NCBI GenBank assembly: GCA_964420405.1
Contig: CAYQTL010000046.1
Location: 1 to 36,035, forward strand
Direction of reading: 5' to 3'
Source: CAYQTL01 sp964420405
GTDB lineage: Bacteria; Acidobacteriota; Thermoanaerobaculia; Thermoanaerobaculales; Sulfomarinibacteraceae
DNA: 36,035 nt
Part shown: in pieces, positions 23,899-32,155 of the stretch
Layout: the number at the start of each line of letters is the position of its first letter
Numbering within the stretch: position 1 is the first letter of the stretch
Program-made: the position numbers and the translations under genes
The notes under the pieces: generated by a model
Database searches by the model: none
What the model saw: the letters and a program-made list of their open reading frames with translations, nothing else
Told to the model about the DNA's origin: nothing

Positions 23899-26800
23899 GT
23901 GAAGGCGAACGGCCCCCGGCGGCCGGCGGCAGGGGGCGGCGGGCCGTCCCCTCCGGGCTCGCCGTCCGGAGCGGCGCCGCTGCTGACGACGGGCCCGTTG
24001 GGGGTGCGCCCGGCCGAGCGACCCCTGGCGTGGCTGTTCTTCGCGTACTTCTTCCTGATCGCCACCGCCCACTACGCGTCGAAGAGCGTCCGCCAGGCGA
24101 GCTACGTGGACACGCTCGGGGCGGATCAGCTGCCGTGGGTGTACCTGATCGTCGCGCTGGTGTCGTTGCCGGTGCTCGTGCTGTACACCCGGCTCGCCGA
24201 GCGGTCCCGGCCCGAGCGGATGATCGTGGGCTTCTGCGTGCTGCACTCGGCGGCGCTTGCGGGCTTCTACTTCGCCCTGGAGCGGCCCGGGCCGTGGGCT
24301 CCGTTCGCCTTCTACGTCTGGGTCACGGTCGCGTTCGGCGTCGCTGTCAGCCAGCTGTGGCTCTATGCCCAGACGGCCTTCGACCCGCGGCAGGCCCGGC
24401 GCCTGTTCGCGCTGATCGCCGCCGGCGGGCTGCTGGGAGGCATCCCCGGCGGGCTGATGGCGCGGGCGGTGGCCGGGTGGCTCGGGACCCGGGCCACGGT
24501 CCTGGTGGCGGCGGCGGTGATGCTGCTGGTGGTGGTGGTGGTGGCCCTGATCGAGCGCGTCCGTCCCGCCGCCGTCGTGGCGCCGCCGGTGGAGGCCGGG
24601 TCGGTGCGGTTCCGGGAGGCCTCGGTCGGCCTGCGGACGGTGCTCGAGTCGCGGCTGCTCGAGCGCATCGCCGTGTTGATGCTGCTGACGATGGTGGCCG
24701 CCCAGATGGTGGACCTCCAGTTCAACTGGGTCGTGGAGAAGGCCACCGCCAGCCTCGACCAGCGCACGGCGGTGTTCGGGACCTTCTTCAGCGTGATGGG
24801 AGTGCTGGCGTTCCTGTTCCAGGTGCTGTTCACGCGTCGGATCCACCGTCGCCTCGGGGTCGGCGTGGGCCTGCGCGTGCTGCCGGTGACGGTCGCTCTG
24901 GCCTCGCTGCTGCTGTTGGCCGTCGTGCTGGTGGGCGCGGTGCCGCTGGTGGTCCTGGCTGCGGCCTGGACCCTCAAGCTGGGCGAGACGGGGCTGCGGC
25001 ACTCGATCGACCAGTCCAGCCGCGAGCTGCTGTTCGTGCCCGTTCCGGAAGGTGACCGCCGCCGCGGCAAGGTCTTCATCGACGTCTTCGTCCAGCGCTT
25101 CGCCAAGGGCGCGGCGGCGGTCCTGCTGCTGCCCGTCACGTTCGGGCTGCTCGACCCGAGCCACGTCAGCGTGATGACCGTGCTGGTGGTCGCGGCGTGG
25201 CTGTGGGTCGCGGCGGAGGCCCGGCGGGAGTACGTGCAGGCGTTCCGCGACGGGCTCGCGCCGGGGTCGGCGGCCGCCGACCCGGCCCTCGACACCGGCG
25301 ACCTGACGACGATCAAGACCCTGGTCGAGTGGATGGGCAGCTCGGACGACCGCCGGGTGCTGCACGCCGTCCAGCTGCTCGCGGACCATGGGGAGGGCCG
25401 GCTGGTGTCGCCGCTGCTGGTGCACCACCACGACGCCCAGGTCCGTCGTGTGGCCATCGAGGTCCTGGCGGAGGCCGGTCGGAGGGACGCGCTGCCGCTG
25501 GTCGAGCGGGCGATCGGGGATGCCGACCCGGACGTCCGGGCGACGGCGGTGCGCGCTTCGGCGGCGCTGAGTGGCGACAGCGCGGCCGACCGGATGCGGG
25601 CCCGCCTCGGCGATCCGGATCCGCGGATCCGCGCCGCGGCGGTCGCGTTCCTGCTCGAGCGGGATGGCGCCGACGGGGCCGGCGGCGCGGCGGACGTGCT
25701 GCGGGAGATGCTGTCCGACGGCGACCCCGAGGTCCGGGCCGAGGCGGCGAAGGCCCTCGGACAGATCGCCTCGGCGGCGGGTCGGGCGGAGCTCGTGCAG
25801 CTGCTGTACGACTCGGACCGCGAGGTGGCCAGGGCCGCGGTCCGCGCCGTCCAGCGACGGGCGGACGCCGGCGACCGCAGCCCGCTGTACCTGCCGATCC
25901 TGACCGCGCAGATGGGTGACCGGCGGTTGAAGCACGACGCGCGGGAGGCCCTGGTGGGGCTCGGGGAGGAGGCGATCGCAGGGCTGGCGCTGTTCATGCA
26001 CTCCTCCGACGAGGCGGTCGAGGTTCGACGGGAGATCCCGCGCACCGTCGCCAGGATCGGGGGGGCCGCGGCGGTGGGCTCTCTCGTGGCCGCGCTGGGG
26101 ACCGAGGACGCCTACCTGCGCCGGAACGTGATCGGGTCGCTGGCGGCGCTCCGGCGTCGGGAAGGTCCCCTCGAGCTGCCGCCGGGGCTGGTCCGGAGGG
26201 AGGTTCGCCGGGAGGCGTCGAGCTACATGGGATGGCTCGCCGACCTCGCGGCGATCGGGGACGTCCGGCGGGTGCGGCTGGCCGGTCCGAAGGTCGAGTG
26301 GAGCCGGCGGCGGGGCGAGCCGTCCCTGCTCGAGCGCCTGATCGCGGAGCGGATGGCGCTCGCGGTACGGAACCTCTTCTGGCTGCTCGAGCTGCGGCTG
26401 GCACCCGACGACGTCGAGGCCGCGGCGAGAAGCGTGCTCACGGGCGGCGCCCGGTTGCGGGCGAGGGCGCTCGAGTACCTCGACAACACCCTCGGCCAGG
26501 TGGCGCTGCGACGGGACGTGCTGGCGGTGATCGACGACGAGCCGGTGGCCGACCGGCTGCGGCGGGCGCAGGAGGAGTTCGGGATCCGCGTCGGACAGCG
26601 GAGCGATGTCCTCCGGCGGCTGCTGGAGGCCGATCTCGAGCGCCGGCCCGACCACCGGTGGCTCGCGCTGGCGGCCCTGGAGGGGCTGGCCGCCGAGCCC
26701 GCGGCGGATCTCCGGCCGCTGGTGGACGCGCTCGCCTCCGACAGCCGCGACCCTCTGGTGCGCGAGACCGCGGGCTGGCTCGCCGGCTGGTACGGCGCGA

Positions 26801-27267
26801 GCGGCGCGGTGGCCGCGGCGATGGGGCAGAATGGCTACATGGCACCCATGGCCCACGTCGAGATGATGCGCGTACTGCAGGGGGTGGACCTGTTCGCCCA
26901 CTGCACCGCCGAGCAGGTGCTCCGGCTGGCCGGCATCGCGCGCGAGATGCGGTTCGATGCCGGCGAGACGATCTACCGCAGGAACCGCCCGGCCGACACC
27001 CTGTACTGCGTGGTCGACGGCCGCGTGCGTCTGACGGACGGTGACGGGACGGCGCGGGAGGTGGCCTCGCGGGGCCGGTTCGGCGTCCTCGAGCTGCTCA
27101 GCGGACGGCTGCGGACGGCCGACGCGGTGGCGGTCGAGGACAGCCGGGTGCTGGCGATCTCCGGCGACGACTTCTTCGACCTGCTGTCGGCCAACGTCGA
27201 GATCGTCAAGGCGATCTTCCGCCGCCTCGCGAGCCCGGCCGACCGCGGTGACGCGGGGCTGACGTGA
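23899..27267 (+). CDS. MFS/ATP-ADP translocase-like transporter fused to HEAT repeats and a cNMP-binding domain
   Basis: 1122 residues from GTG 23899 (GAGGGCC before it). After a Pro/Gly-rich leader, residues of about 43-435 form 10-12 membrane segments that resemble MFS and nucleotide (ATP/ADP) transporters (FFAYFFLIATAHYASKSVRQ). About 450-790 is a set of HEAT-like repeats (DADPDVRATAVRASAAL, DGDPEVRAEAAKALGQ). About 990-1100 is a cyclic-nucleotide-binding fold (FAHCTAEQVLRLAG...DTLYCVVDGRVRL). In the binding loop the usual FGE is FGV, though the RTA arginine is kept, so cyclic nucleotide binding is doubtful. The gene follows the lipoprotein after 13 bases and overlaps the next gene. The cargo is unknown; the operon suggests a lipid or envelope molecule. 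Confidence 0.85.
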   Translation: MKANGPRRPAAGGGGPSPPGSPSGAAPLLTTGPLGVRPAERPLAWLFFAYFFLIATAHYASKSVRQASYVDTLGADQLPWVYLIVALVSLPVLVLYTRLAERSRPERMIVGFCVLHSAALAGFYFALERPGPWAPFAFYVWVTVAFGVAVSQLWLYAQTAFDPRQARRLFALIAAGGLLGGIPGGLMARAVAGWLGTRATVLVAAAVMLLVVVVVALIERVRPAAVVAPPVEAGSVRFREASVGLRTVLESRLLERIAVLMLLTMVAAQMVDLQFNWVVEKATASLDQRTAVFGTFFSVMGVLAFLFQVLFTRRIHRRLGVGVGLRVLPVTVALASLLLLAVVLVGAVPLVVLAAAWTLKLGETGLRHSIDQSSRELLFVPVPEGDRRRGKVFIDVFVQRFAKGAAAVLLLPVTFGLLDPSHVSVMTVLVVAAWLWVAAEARREYVQAFRDGLAPGSAAADPALDTGDLTTIKTLVEWMGSSDDRRVLHAVQLLADHGEGRLVSPLLVHHHDAQVRRVAIEVLAEAGRRDALPLVERAIGDADPDVRATAVRASAALSGDSAADRMRARLGDPDPRIRAAAVAFLLERDGADGAGGAADVLREMLSDGDPEVRAEAAKALGQIASAAGRAELVQLLYDSDREVARAAVRAVQRRADAGDRSPLYLPILTAQMGDRRLKHDAREALVGLGEEAIAGLALFMHSSDEAVEVRREIPRTVARIGGAAAVGSLVAALGTEDAYLRRNVIGSLAALRRREGPLELPPGLVRREVRREASSYMGWLADLAAIGDVRRVRLAGPKVEWSRRRGEPSLLERLIAERMALAVRNLFWLLELRLAPDDVEAAARSVLTGGARLRARALEYLDNTLGQVALRRDVLAVIDDEPVADRLRRAQEEFGIRVGQRSDVLRRLLEADLERRPDHRWLALAALEGLAAEPAADLRPLVDALASDSRDPLVRETAGWLAGWYGASGAVAAAMGQNGYMAPMAHVEMMRVLQGVDLFAHCTAEQVLRLAGIAREMRFDAGETIYRRNRPADTLYCVVDGRVRLTDGDGTAREVASRGRFGVLELLSGRLRTADAVAVEDSRVLAISGDDFFDLLSANVEIVKAIFRRLASPADRGDAGLT

Positions 27268-28550
27268 GGGCCGGCAGGAGGCCGATCCCCGCGCCCTGGT
27301 GGCGGACGCGGCTCGCCACGGCGCTGCTCGTCCTGGCTGCGGCAACCGGGGCGGACGCTGGAGAGCGGGTCGTGGCGGTCGCCGACGTCCACGGGAGCTT
27401 CGACGGGCTGTCCGAGATCCTGCGGGAGACGGGAGTGGTCGGCGAGGACCTGCGATGGAGCGGCGGGCCGACGACGCTGGTGCAGCTCGGCGACCTGCTC
27501 GACCGCGGTCCGCGGGTGCGGGAGGTGATGGACCTGCTGATGCGGCTGCAACAGCAGGCGCCCGCCGCCGGCGGCAGGGTGGTGTGCCTGCTCGGCAACC
27601 ACGAGGCGATGAACCTGCTCGGGATCCTGCGCGACGTCGACCCGGCTGTGTTCGGGCAGTTCGCCGACGACGAGTCGCAGCGACGACGCTCGAGGGCGTG
27701 GCGGGAGCAGACGCGGTCCTGGCGGCGACGCGCGGACCTGCTCGGGCTCGGGCGGCCGTTGATCGATTCCGAGCTGAAGGCGCGCTGGGAGGAGAGCCAC
27801 CCCCTCGGCGCCGTCGAGTACCTCGAGGCGCTCGGATCCCACGGCCGGTACGGGTCGTGGCTGCGGTCCAACATGGTGGCGTTCCGCTCCGCCGGGACGC
27901 TCTTCGTCCACGCGGGGGTCAGCCCCGACCTGCCGGAGCGGGAGGTCGAAGAACTGAACGGCAGGATCGCCTCGGAGCTGGCGACCTTCGACCGCGTCCG
28001 GGGCGCGTTGGCGGCAGAGGGGTTGGCTCTGCCGACGGCGCCCGTGTCCGACGTGGCTCAGGTGGCGGGAAAGGTCCTGGAGGAGGCCGCCACCGCCACC
28101 GGCCGGGCGGGGGCGACCCTGCGGCGGCTCGCCGCCGAGCTCGACGGCATCGAGAAGGTGCAGGAGTGGTACCTGGTGTCGAGCGACGGACCGCTGTGGT
28201 TCCGCGGCGCCGCAGAGGGGTTCCAGGAGCACCCCGACTCGGCGCTGCTGGAGGTGCTGGACGGGCTGGCGGTGGAGCGGATGGTGGTCGGTCACACGCC
28301 GCGGACCGCGGGACGGATCGAGGCGCGGCTCGGAGGTCGGGTCCTCCTGGCGGACACGGGGATGCTGTCGTCCTGCTACGTGGGCGGCCGGCCGTCGGCC
28401 CTCGAGCTGCAGGACGGCACGGTCACCGCCGTCTACCCGGATGGGCGGTTCCGCCTGACGGAGTCGGGCTGGCGGCCGGTGGATCCGGCTGTCGCGCCGA
28501 CAGCCGTTCCCGCCGGCGCTGGCGCGCCGGCGATGGCGCCTCCGCCATGA
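27264..28550 (+). CDS. Exported metallophosphoesterase (Shewanella-like protein phosphatase type)
   Basis: 428 residues, GTG 27264 overlapping the preceding stop (GTGA). A signal peptide (about 1-32, ending ATGADAG) comes first. The calcineurin-like motifs are complete: ADVHGS (D41, H43), GDLLDRG (D77, D80), LLGNHE (N112, H113), FVHAG and VVGHTP. The arrangement, with a long helical insert between GNHE and HAG, is like SLP/PPP-type phosphatases that act in periplasm or organelles. It removes phosphate from a protein or small molecule outside the inner membrane; the substrate is unknown. The C-terminal tail is Ala/Pro-rich. Confidence 0.9.
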   Translation: MRAGRRPIPAPWWRTRLATALLVLAAATGADAGERVVAVADVHGSFDGLSEILRETGVVGEDLRWSGGPTTLVQLGDLLDRGPRVREVMDLLMRLQQQAPAAGGRVVCLLGNHEAMNLLGILRDVDPAVFGQFADDESQRRRSRAWREQTRSWRRRADLLGLGRPLIDSELKARWEESHPLGAVEYLEALGSHGRYGSWLRSNMVAFRSAGTLFVHAGVSPDLPEREVEELNGRIASELATFDRVRGALAAEGLALPTAPVSDVAQVAGKVLEEAATATGRAGATLRRLAAELDGIEKVQEWYLVSSDGPLWFRGAAEGFQEHPDSALLEVLDGLAVERMVVGHTPRTAGRIEARLGGRVLLADTGMLSSCYVGGRPSALELQDGTVTAVYPDGRFRLTESGWRPVDPAVAPTAVPAGAGAPAMAPPP

Positions 28551-28638
28551 CCCCACGCCCGGCTGCGGCCCCCGACGGGAGCCGTCCGACGCCGTCGGGT
28601 GCGGACCGCGCGGACCGCGAGGGCGGCGGGGGAGAGCG

Positions 28639-30084
28639 ATGGATCCCTGGCTGACCGCTGTCGGCGTCCTGGCGGTGGTCGCCGAGCTGTCGGCGCGCGC
28701 CCTTGTGGCGGTGCGGGTGGTGATGCGGCGCCGGCCGGTGGGCGAGGCGCTGGCGTGGCTGCTGCTCGTGCTGCTGGTGCCGGTGGTCGGCGCGGTGCTC
28801 TACCTGGTGGTGGGCGAGATCCGGCTCGGGTCGCGGCGGGCCCGACGCGCCCGGGAGCTGGAGCCCGTCCGCACGGGAGTCATCGAGCGGATCGCCGAGG
28901 GCCGCGAGCCGGACTGGGGCGGGCGCCACCGCGACGCGGCGGAGCTGGCGCGGCTCGCGGCCTCCACGCTGCGGGCACCGGCCCTGGACGGGAACCGGCT
29001 GGAGCTGATGTCGGAGGCGGCGCCGGCGTTCCGGAAGCTGATCGACGACATCGACGGAGCACGCACGAGCGTCGACCTCGAGTACTACATCTGGTACCCG
29101 GGCGGCGTGATCGACGAGGTCGCGACGGCGCTCGAGCGGGCCGCCCGACGGGGGGTCCGCTGTCGCGTCCTGGTGGACGCGATCGGCAGCGGCCGGTTCC
29201 TTCGCGGGTCGTGGCCGGCCCGGCTGCGCGGGGCCGGGGTGGAGGTGGTCGCGGCGCTGCCGGCGGGGCTGCTGCGAGCGCTGGCGGTCCGCATCGACGT
29301 GCGCAACCACCGCAAGATCGCGGTGGTCGACGGCGCCGTCGCCCACACCGGCAGCCTCAACCTGGCAGATCCGGCGGTGTTCAAGCAGGACGGCGGCTGG
29401 GGGCCGTGGGTGGACGCCACGGTCCGGCTGCGAGGTCCGGCGGTGGAGGTGCTGGCGGCGGTGTTCGAGGCCGACTGGCACCTGGAGACGGGCGAGCCCC
29501 CCGGTGACGGCGGCTCGCGCCAGCAGGAGGTGGGACGGTCGCCGGTCCAGGTGCTCCCGTCGGGTCCGGGGGGCGCGCCTCACGCGATCCAGCAGGTGGT
29601 GCTGACGGCGGTCTACGCGGCCAGCGACGAGCTGGTGCTGTCGACCCCGTACTTCGTGCCCGACGACGCCACCCTGCGGGCGCTGGCGTCGGCGGCCCTC
29701 GGCGGCGTGCGGGTGGTGCTGGTGGTGCCGGCACGGATCGACCACCCGCTGGTGGCGCTGGCGTGCCGGTCGTCGTTCGACGAGCTGCTCGCGGCCGGCG
29801 TCGAGATCCACCGGTTCCACGGTGGTCTGCTGCACGCCAAGACCATCGTGGTCGACCGCAGCATCGCGTTCATCGGCTCGCTGAACATGGACATGCGCAG
29901 CTTCTGGCTGAACTTCGAGGTCACGCTGGCGGTCTACGACCGGGAGTTCGCAGGCGAGCTGCGCAGGCTGCAGGACAGCTACCTGGCCGACTCCCGACGG
30001 ATCGAGGCGGAGCAGTGGCGGCGGCGGCCGGCTCGGACTCGACTGGTCGAGAACGCCGTGCGCCTCGCGAGCCCGGTGCTCTGA
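28639..30084 (+). CDS. cls: Cardiolipin synthase, phospholipase D type
   Basis: 481 residues from ATG 28639, with GGGGGAGAG just upstream. The N-terminus has two membrane segments of the PLDc_N type (about 5-25 and 38-60). Two catalytic HKD motifs follow: H224-R-K-I-A-V-V-D with GSLN, and H399-A-K-T-I-V-V-D with GSLNMD. It joins two phosphatidylglycerols, or PG and PE, into cardiolipin at the inner membrane. It is 88 bases after the phosphatase gene and may be part of the same transcript, which would fit a lipid-centred operon. The right neighbour is a GGGATC repeat element. Confidence 0.95.
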   Translation: MDPWLTAVGVLAVVAELSARALVAVRVVMRRRPVGEALAWLLLVLLVPVVGAVLYLVVGEIRLGSRRARRARELEPVRTGVIERIAEGREPDWGGRHRDAAELARLAASTLRAPALDGNRLELMSEAAPAFRKLIDDIDGARTSVDLEYYIWYPGGVIDEVATALERAARRGVRCRVLVDAIGSGRFLRGSWPARLRGAGVEVVAALPAGLLRALAVRIDVRNHRKIAVVDGAVAHTGSLNLADPAVFKQDGGWGPWVDATVRLRGPAVEVLAAVFEADWHLETGEPPGDGGSRQQEVGRSPVQVLPSGPGGAPHAIQQVVLTAVYAASDELVLSTPYFVPDDATLRALASAALGGVRVVLVVPARIDHPLVALACRSSFDELLAAGVEIHRFHGGLLHAKTIVVDRSIAFIGSLNMDMRSFWLNFEVTLAVYDREFAGELRRLQDSYLADSRRIEAEQWRRRPARTRLVENAVRLASPVL

Positions 30085-30128
30085 GTGCTCGGCGCTGTCG
30101 TTCCTCTCGATGCAGCTCCAGTCCAGCT

Positions 30129-30296
30129 CCGATCCCGATCCCGATCCCGATCCCGTTCCTCTCCGATCCCGTTCCCGAAGGTGGAGGCCAGACCGCCGCC
30201 ATGACGGCGAAACGAGCAACGCCCCGCTTTCCGGGCCGCTGCCGGGGTTCGGTTCTTCCGCGTCATCGGGAACGGGAACGGGATCGGGATCGGAAA
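30129..30296. repeat. GGGATC-hexamer element 3
   Basis: GATCCC units (30129-30178), a 91-bp core (30180-30270, from GGTGGAGGCCAGACC to CGCGTCATCGGG), then GGGAAC/GGGATC units to 30296. The arms are inverted relative to each other: CGATCCCGTTCCCG against CGGGAACGGGATCG. The core differs from that of element 4 (31461-31551) at six of 91 positions. Confidence 0.85.
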
Positions 30297-30314
30297 GCTC
30301 GGAGAGGACCGGCG

Positions 30315-30323
30315 TGCTACAGT
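30315..30323 (+). promoter_or_regulatory. Extended -10 box directly before tesB
   Basis: TGC-TACAGT (30315-30323) fits an extended -10 (TGN-TATAAT). Its end is seven bases before the tesB ATG at 30331, so transcription would begin at or one base before the start codon. No Shine-Dalgarno is visible, consistent with a leaderless mRNA. Confidence 0.5.
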
Positions 30324-30330
30324 CCGGCGG

Positions 30331-31230
30331 ATGCCGGACACCCTCGCGGAGCTGCTGGACCTGCTGGCGCTCGAGCGGATCGAGGAGAACCTGTTCCGCG
30401 GTCGCAGCCAGGACCTCGGCTGGGGGGCGGTGTTCGGCGGTCAGGTTCTCGGCCAGGCCCTGTCGGCGGCCGCCCAGACGGTTCCCGGGGAGCGCATCGT
30501 CCACTCGCTGCACGCCTACTTCCTGCGCGTCGGCGATGTCCGTCGCGGCATCGTCTACGACGTCGACCGGATCCGGGACGGCGGCAGCTTCACCACCCGG
30601 CGGGTGGTGGCGATCCAGGGCGGCCGCGCGATCTTCAACATGGCGGCGTCGTTCCAGGTCGGGGAGCCCGGCTTCGAGCACCACGACGCGATGCCGCAGG
30701 TGCCCGGTCCGGACGGCCTGCCGTCGAGCCTGGAGCGGATGCGGTCGGTGCTCGACCGGATCCCGCCGTCGCTGCGTGCGCTGGCGACCGCCGACCGGCC
30801 GATCGAGACCCGGCCAGTGGACCCGCGCGATCCGCTCGCGCCCGACACCGCCCCGGCGCAGCAGGCGGTGTGGCTCCGTGCGACCGGGGCCCTGCCGGAG
30901 CAGCCGGCGCTCCACAGGTACCTGCTGGCCTACGCCAGCGACTTCCACCTGCTGGGCACCGCCACCCGCGCCCACGGCGTCAGCTGGCTGATGCCGGAGA
31001 TGCAGGTGGCGAGCCTCGACCACGCCATGTGGTTCCACCGGCCGTTCCGGATGGACGAGTGGCTGCTGTACGCGATGCAGAGCCCGTCGGCGTCCGGCGC
31101 CCGCGGTCTGGTCCAGGGCCGGATCTTCAGCCGCGACGGCCGCCTGGTGGCGACGGTGGCGCAGGAAGGGCTCATGCGCCGCCGCACCCGCGGCTTCGAG
31201 CACGCACGTCCCGATCCGTCCGCCGGCTGA
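30331..31230 (+). CDS. tesB: Acyl-CoA thioesterase II
   Basis: 299 residues, close to the 286 of E. coli TesB, from ATG 30331. Two hotdog domains are present. The first has WGAVFGGQVLGQALSAA and DGGSFTTRRVVAIQGGRAIF, and the second YLLAYASDFHLLGTA, SLDHAMWFHRPFRMDEWLLY and GLVQGRIFSRDGRLVATVAQEG. The catalytic Asp (ASDFHLL), the Thr/Ser region and the Gln (AQEG) match the family's triad. It hydrolyses acyl-CoA to free fatty acid and CoA in the cytoplasm. The gene is bracketed by elements 3 and 4 and appears to start with a leaderless message. Confidence 0.95.
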   Translation: MPDTLAELLDLLALERIEENLFRGRSQDLGWGAVFGGQVLGQALSAAAQTVPGERIVHSLHAYFLRVGDVRRGIVYDVDRIRDGGSFTTRRVVAIQGGRAIFNMAASFQVGEPGFEHHDAMPQVPGPDGLPSSLERMRSVLDRIPPSLRALATADRPIETRPVDPRDPLAPDTAPAQQAVWLRATGALPEQPALHRYLLAYASDFHLLGTATRAHGVSWLMPEMQVASLDHAMWFHRPFRMDEWLLYAMQSPSASGARGLVQGRIFSRDGRLVATVAQEGLMRRRTRGFEHARPDPSAG

Positions 31231-31390
31231 GACGCCACCCGCTCTGGCGGCGGCGTCACGGGTCGGGCCCGAGCCCGGAGCCGTCCGCCCGGTGGCGGCC
31301 GCTCACGGCTCCGTGCTCGATCCCTGCTACGCGGCCCGCACTCCGGACCCGCCACTGCCGTTCGCGCTCCTTCTCCGATCGCGGTTCGTT

Positions 31391-31650
31391 TCCGATCCCG
31401 ATCCCGATCCAGCTCCGATCCAGCTCCGATCCCGATCCCGATCCCGATCCCGTTCCCGACGGTGGAGGCCAGACCGCCGCCATGACGACGAAACCAGCAA
31501 CGCGCCGCTTTCCGGGCCGCTGCCGGGGCTCGGATCCTCCGCGTCATCGGGATCGGGAACGGGATCGGGAACGGGATCGGAAAGCCCTTGGGGATAACGG
31601 GATCGGGATCGGGATCGGAAAGCGCTTGGGAAAAGGGATCGGGATCGGAA
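31391..31650. repeat. GGGATC-hexamer element 4
   Basis: The largest copy. GATCCC and GATCCAGCTCC units run from 31391 to 31459; the 91-bp core is 31461-31551; GGGATC/GGGAAC units follow to about 31581 and again at 31597-31650 with short breaks (AAGCCCTTGGGG, AAGCGCTTGGG). The core is about 93% identical to that of element 3, and the two lie on either side of tesB in the same orientation. Confidence 0.85.
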
Positions 31651-31683
31651 TGGTCAGAAGACCCGGGGATCCGACGACCCTCC

Positions 31684-31725
31684 TTGACCCACGTCAACGT
31701 CCCGGGAGACGGGAAGCCCGATACT
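31684..31725 (+). promoter_or_regulatory. Crp/FNR-type site with -10 box (class II arrangement)
   Basis: TTGAC-CCAC-GTCAA (31684-31697) is a perfect palindrome of the Crp/FNR/DNR/NNR type (TTGAT-N4-ATCAA). GATACT (31720-31725, four of six to consensus) begins 29.5 bases after its centre, the distance expected when the site is centred at -41.5. The implied start is near 31732, the GTG of the downstream gene. Confidence 0.6.
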
Positions 31726-31731
31726 GCCCCC

Positions 31732-32091
31732 GTGGACGTCGACGCCTCCCCCCGCCTTCGCCGCGAGCGCCGCACGGTGCAGGCGATGGTCCGCATGTAC
31801 TGCCGCCACCACCACGGCGGACGGCCGCTGTGCGACGGCTGCCGGCAGCTCGCCGACTACGCCGACCGGCGCCTCGAATGCTGTCCCTACGGTGGCGAGA
31901 AGCCGGCGTGCAGCCACTGTCCGATCCACTGCTACCGGCCGGATCCCCGCGAGCGGATGCGGGAGGTGATGCGGTGGGCGGGACCCCGGATGCTGTGGCG
32001 CCACCCGGTGCTGGCGGTCCGACACCTCCTCGACGAGCGGCGCCGGGTGCCCGAGCGGCGCCGCCGCGCCGGGGCCGACGGCTCCGGCTGA
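31732..32091 (+). CDS. Nitrous oxide-stimulated promoter family protein (YgbA_NO)
   Basis: 119 residues if the start is GTG 31732; earlier starts would run into the GGGATC repeat. The family features are clear: RRTVQAMVRMYCRHHHGG, LCDGCRQLADYADRRLECCPYG, EKPACSHCPIHCY and REVMRWAGPRMLWRHPVLAVRHLL. The many Cys and His suggest a bound metal. Family members are induced by nitric oxide or related species; the function is unknown. No ribosome site is seen, and the predicted transcript start coincides with the GTG, so the message may be leaderless. The FNR-type palindrome upstream supports control by oxygen or nitrogen oxides. Confidence 0.88.
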   Translation: MDVDASPRLRRERRTVQAMVRMYCRHHHGGRPLCDGCRQLADYADRRLECCPYGGEKPACSHCPIHCYRPDPRERMREVMRWAGPRMLWRHPVLAVRHLLDERRRVPERRRRAGADGSG

Positions 32092-32155
32092 GGGAAGGGC
32101 GCACGCAGGGGGCCGGGTTGCCCGCCGTGGAACGACCGGTTCCGTGGAGGCTCCC

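Noticed and set aside
28511..28532. CGCCGGCG repeats near the phosphatase stop as a terminator
   Set aside because: They lie inside the coding sequence, have no T run, and the next gene follows closely on the same strand.
27264..28550. The operon's phosphatase as the enzyme that resets the STAS protein
   Set aside because: It has a signal peptide, so it should act outside the inner membrane, while the STAS protein is cytoplasmic; partner-switch phosphatases are also PP2C-type, not calcineurin-like.
31391..31650. Impression of a CRISPR-like array
   Set aside because: Units are six bases, tandem, without unique spacers of 25-40 bases, and no cas genes are near.
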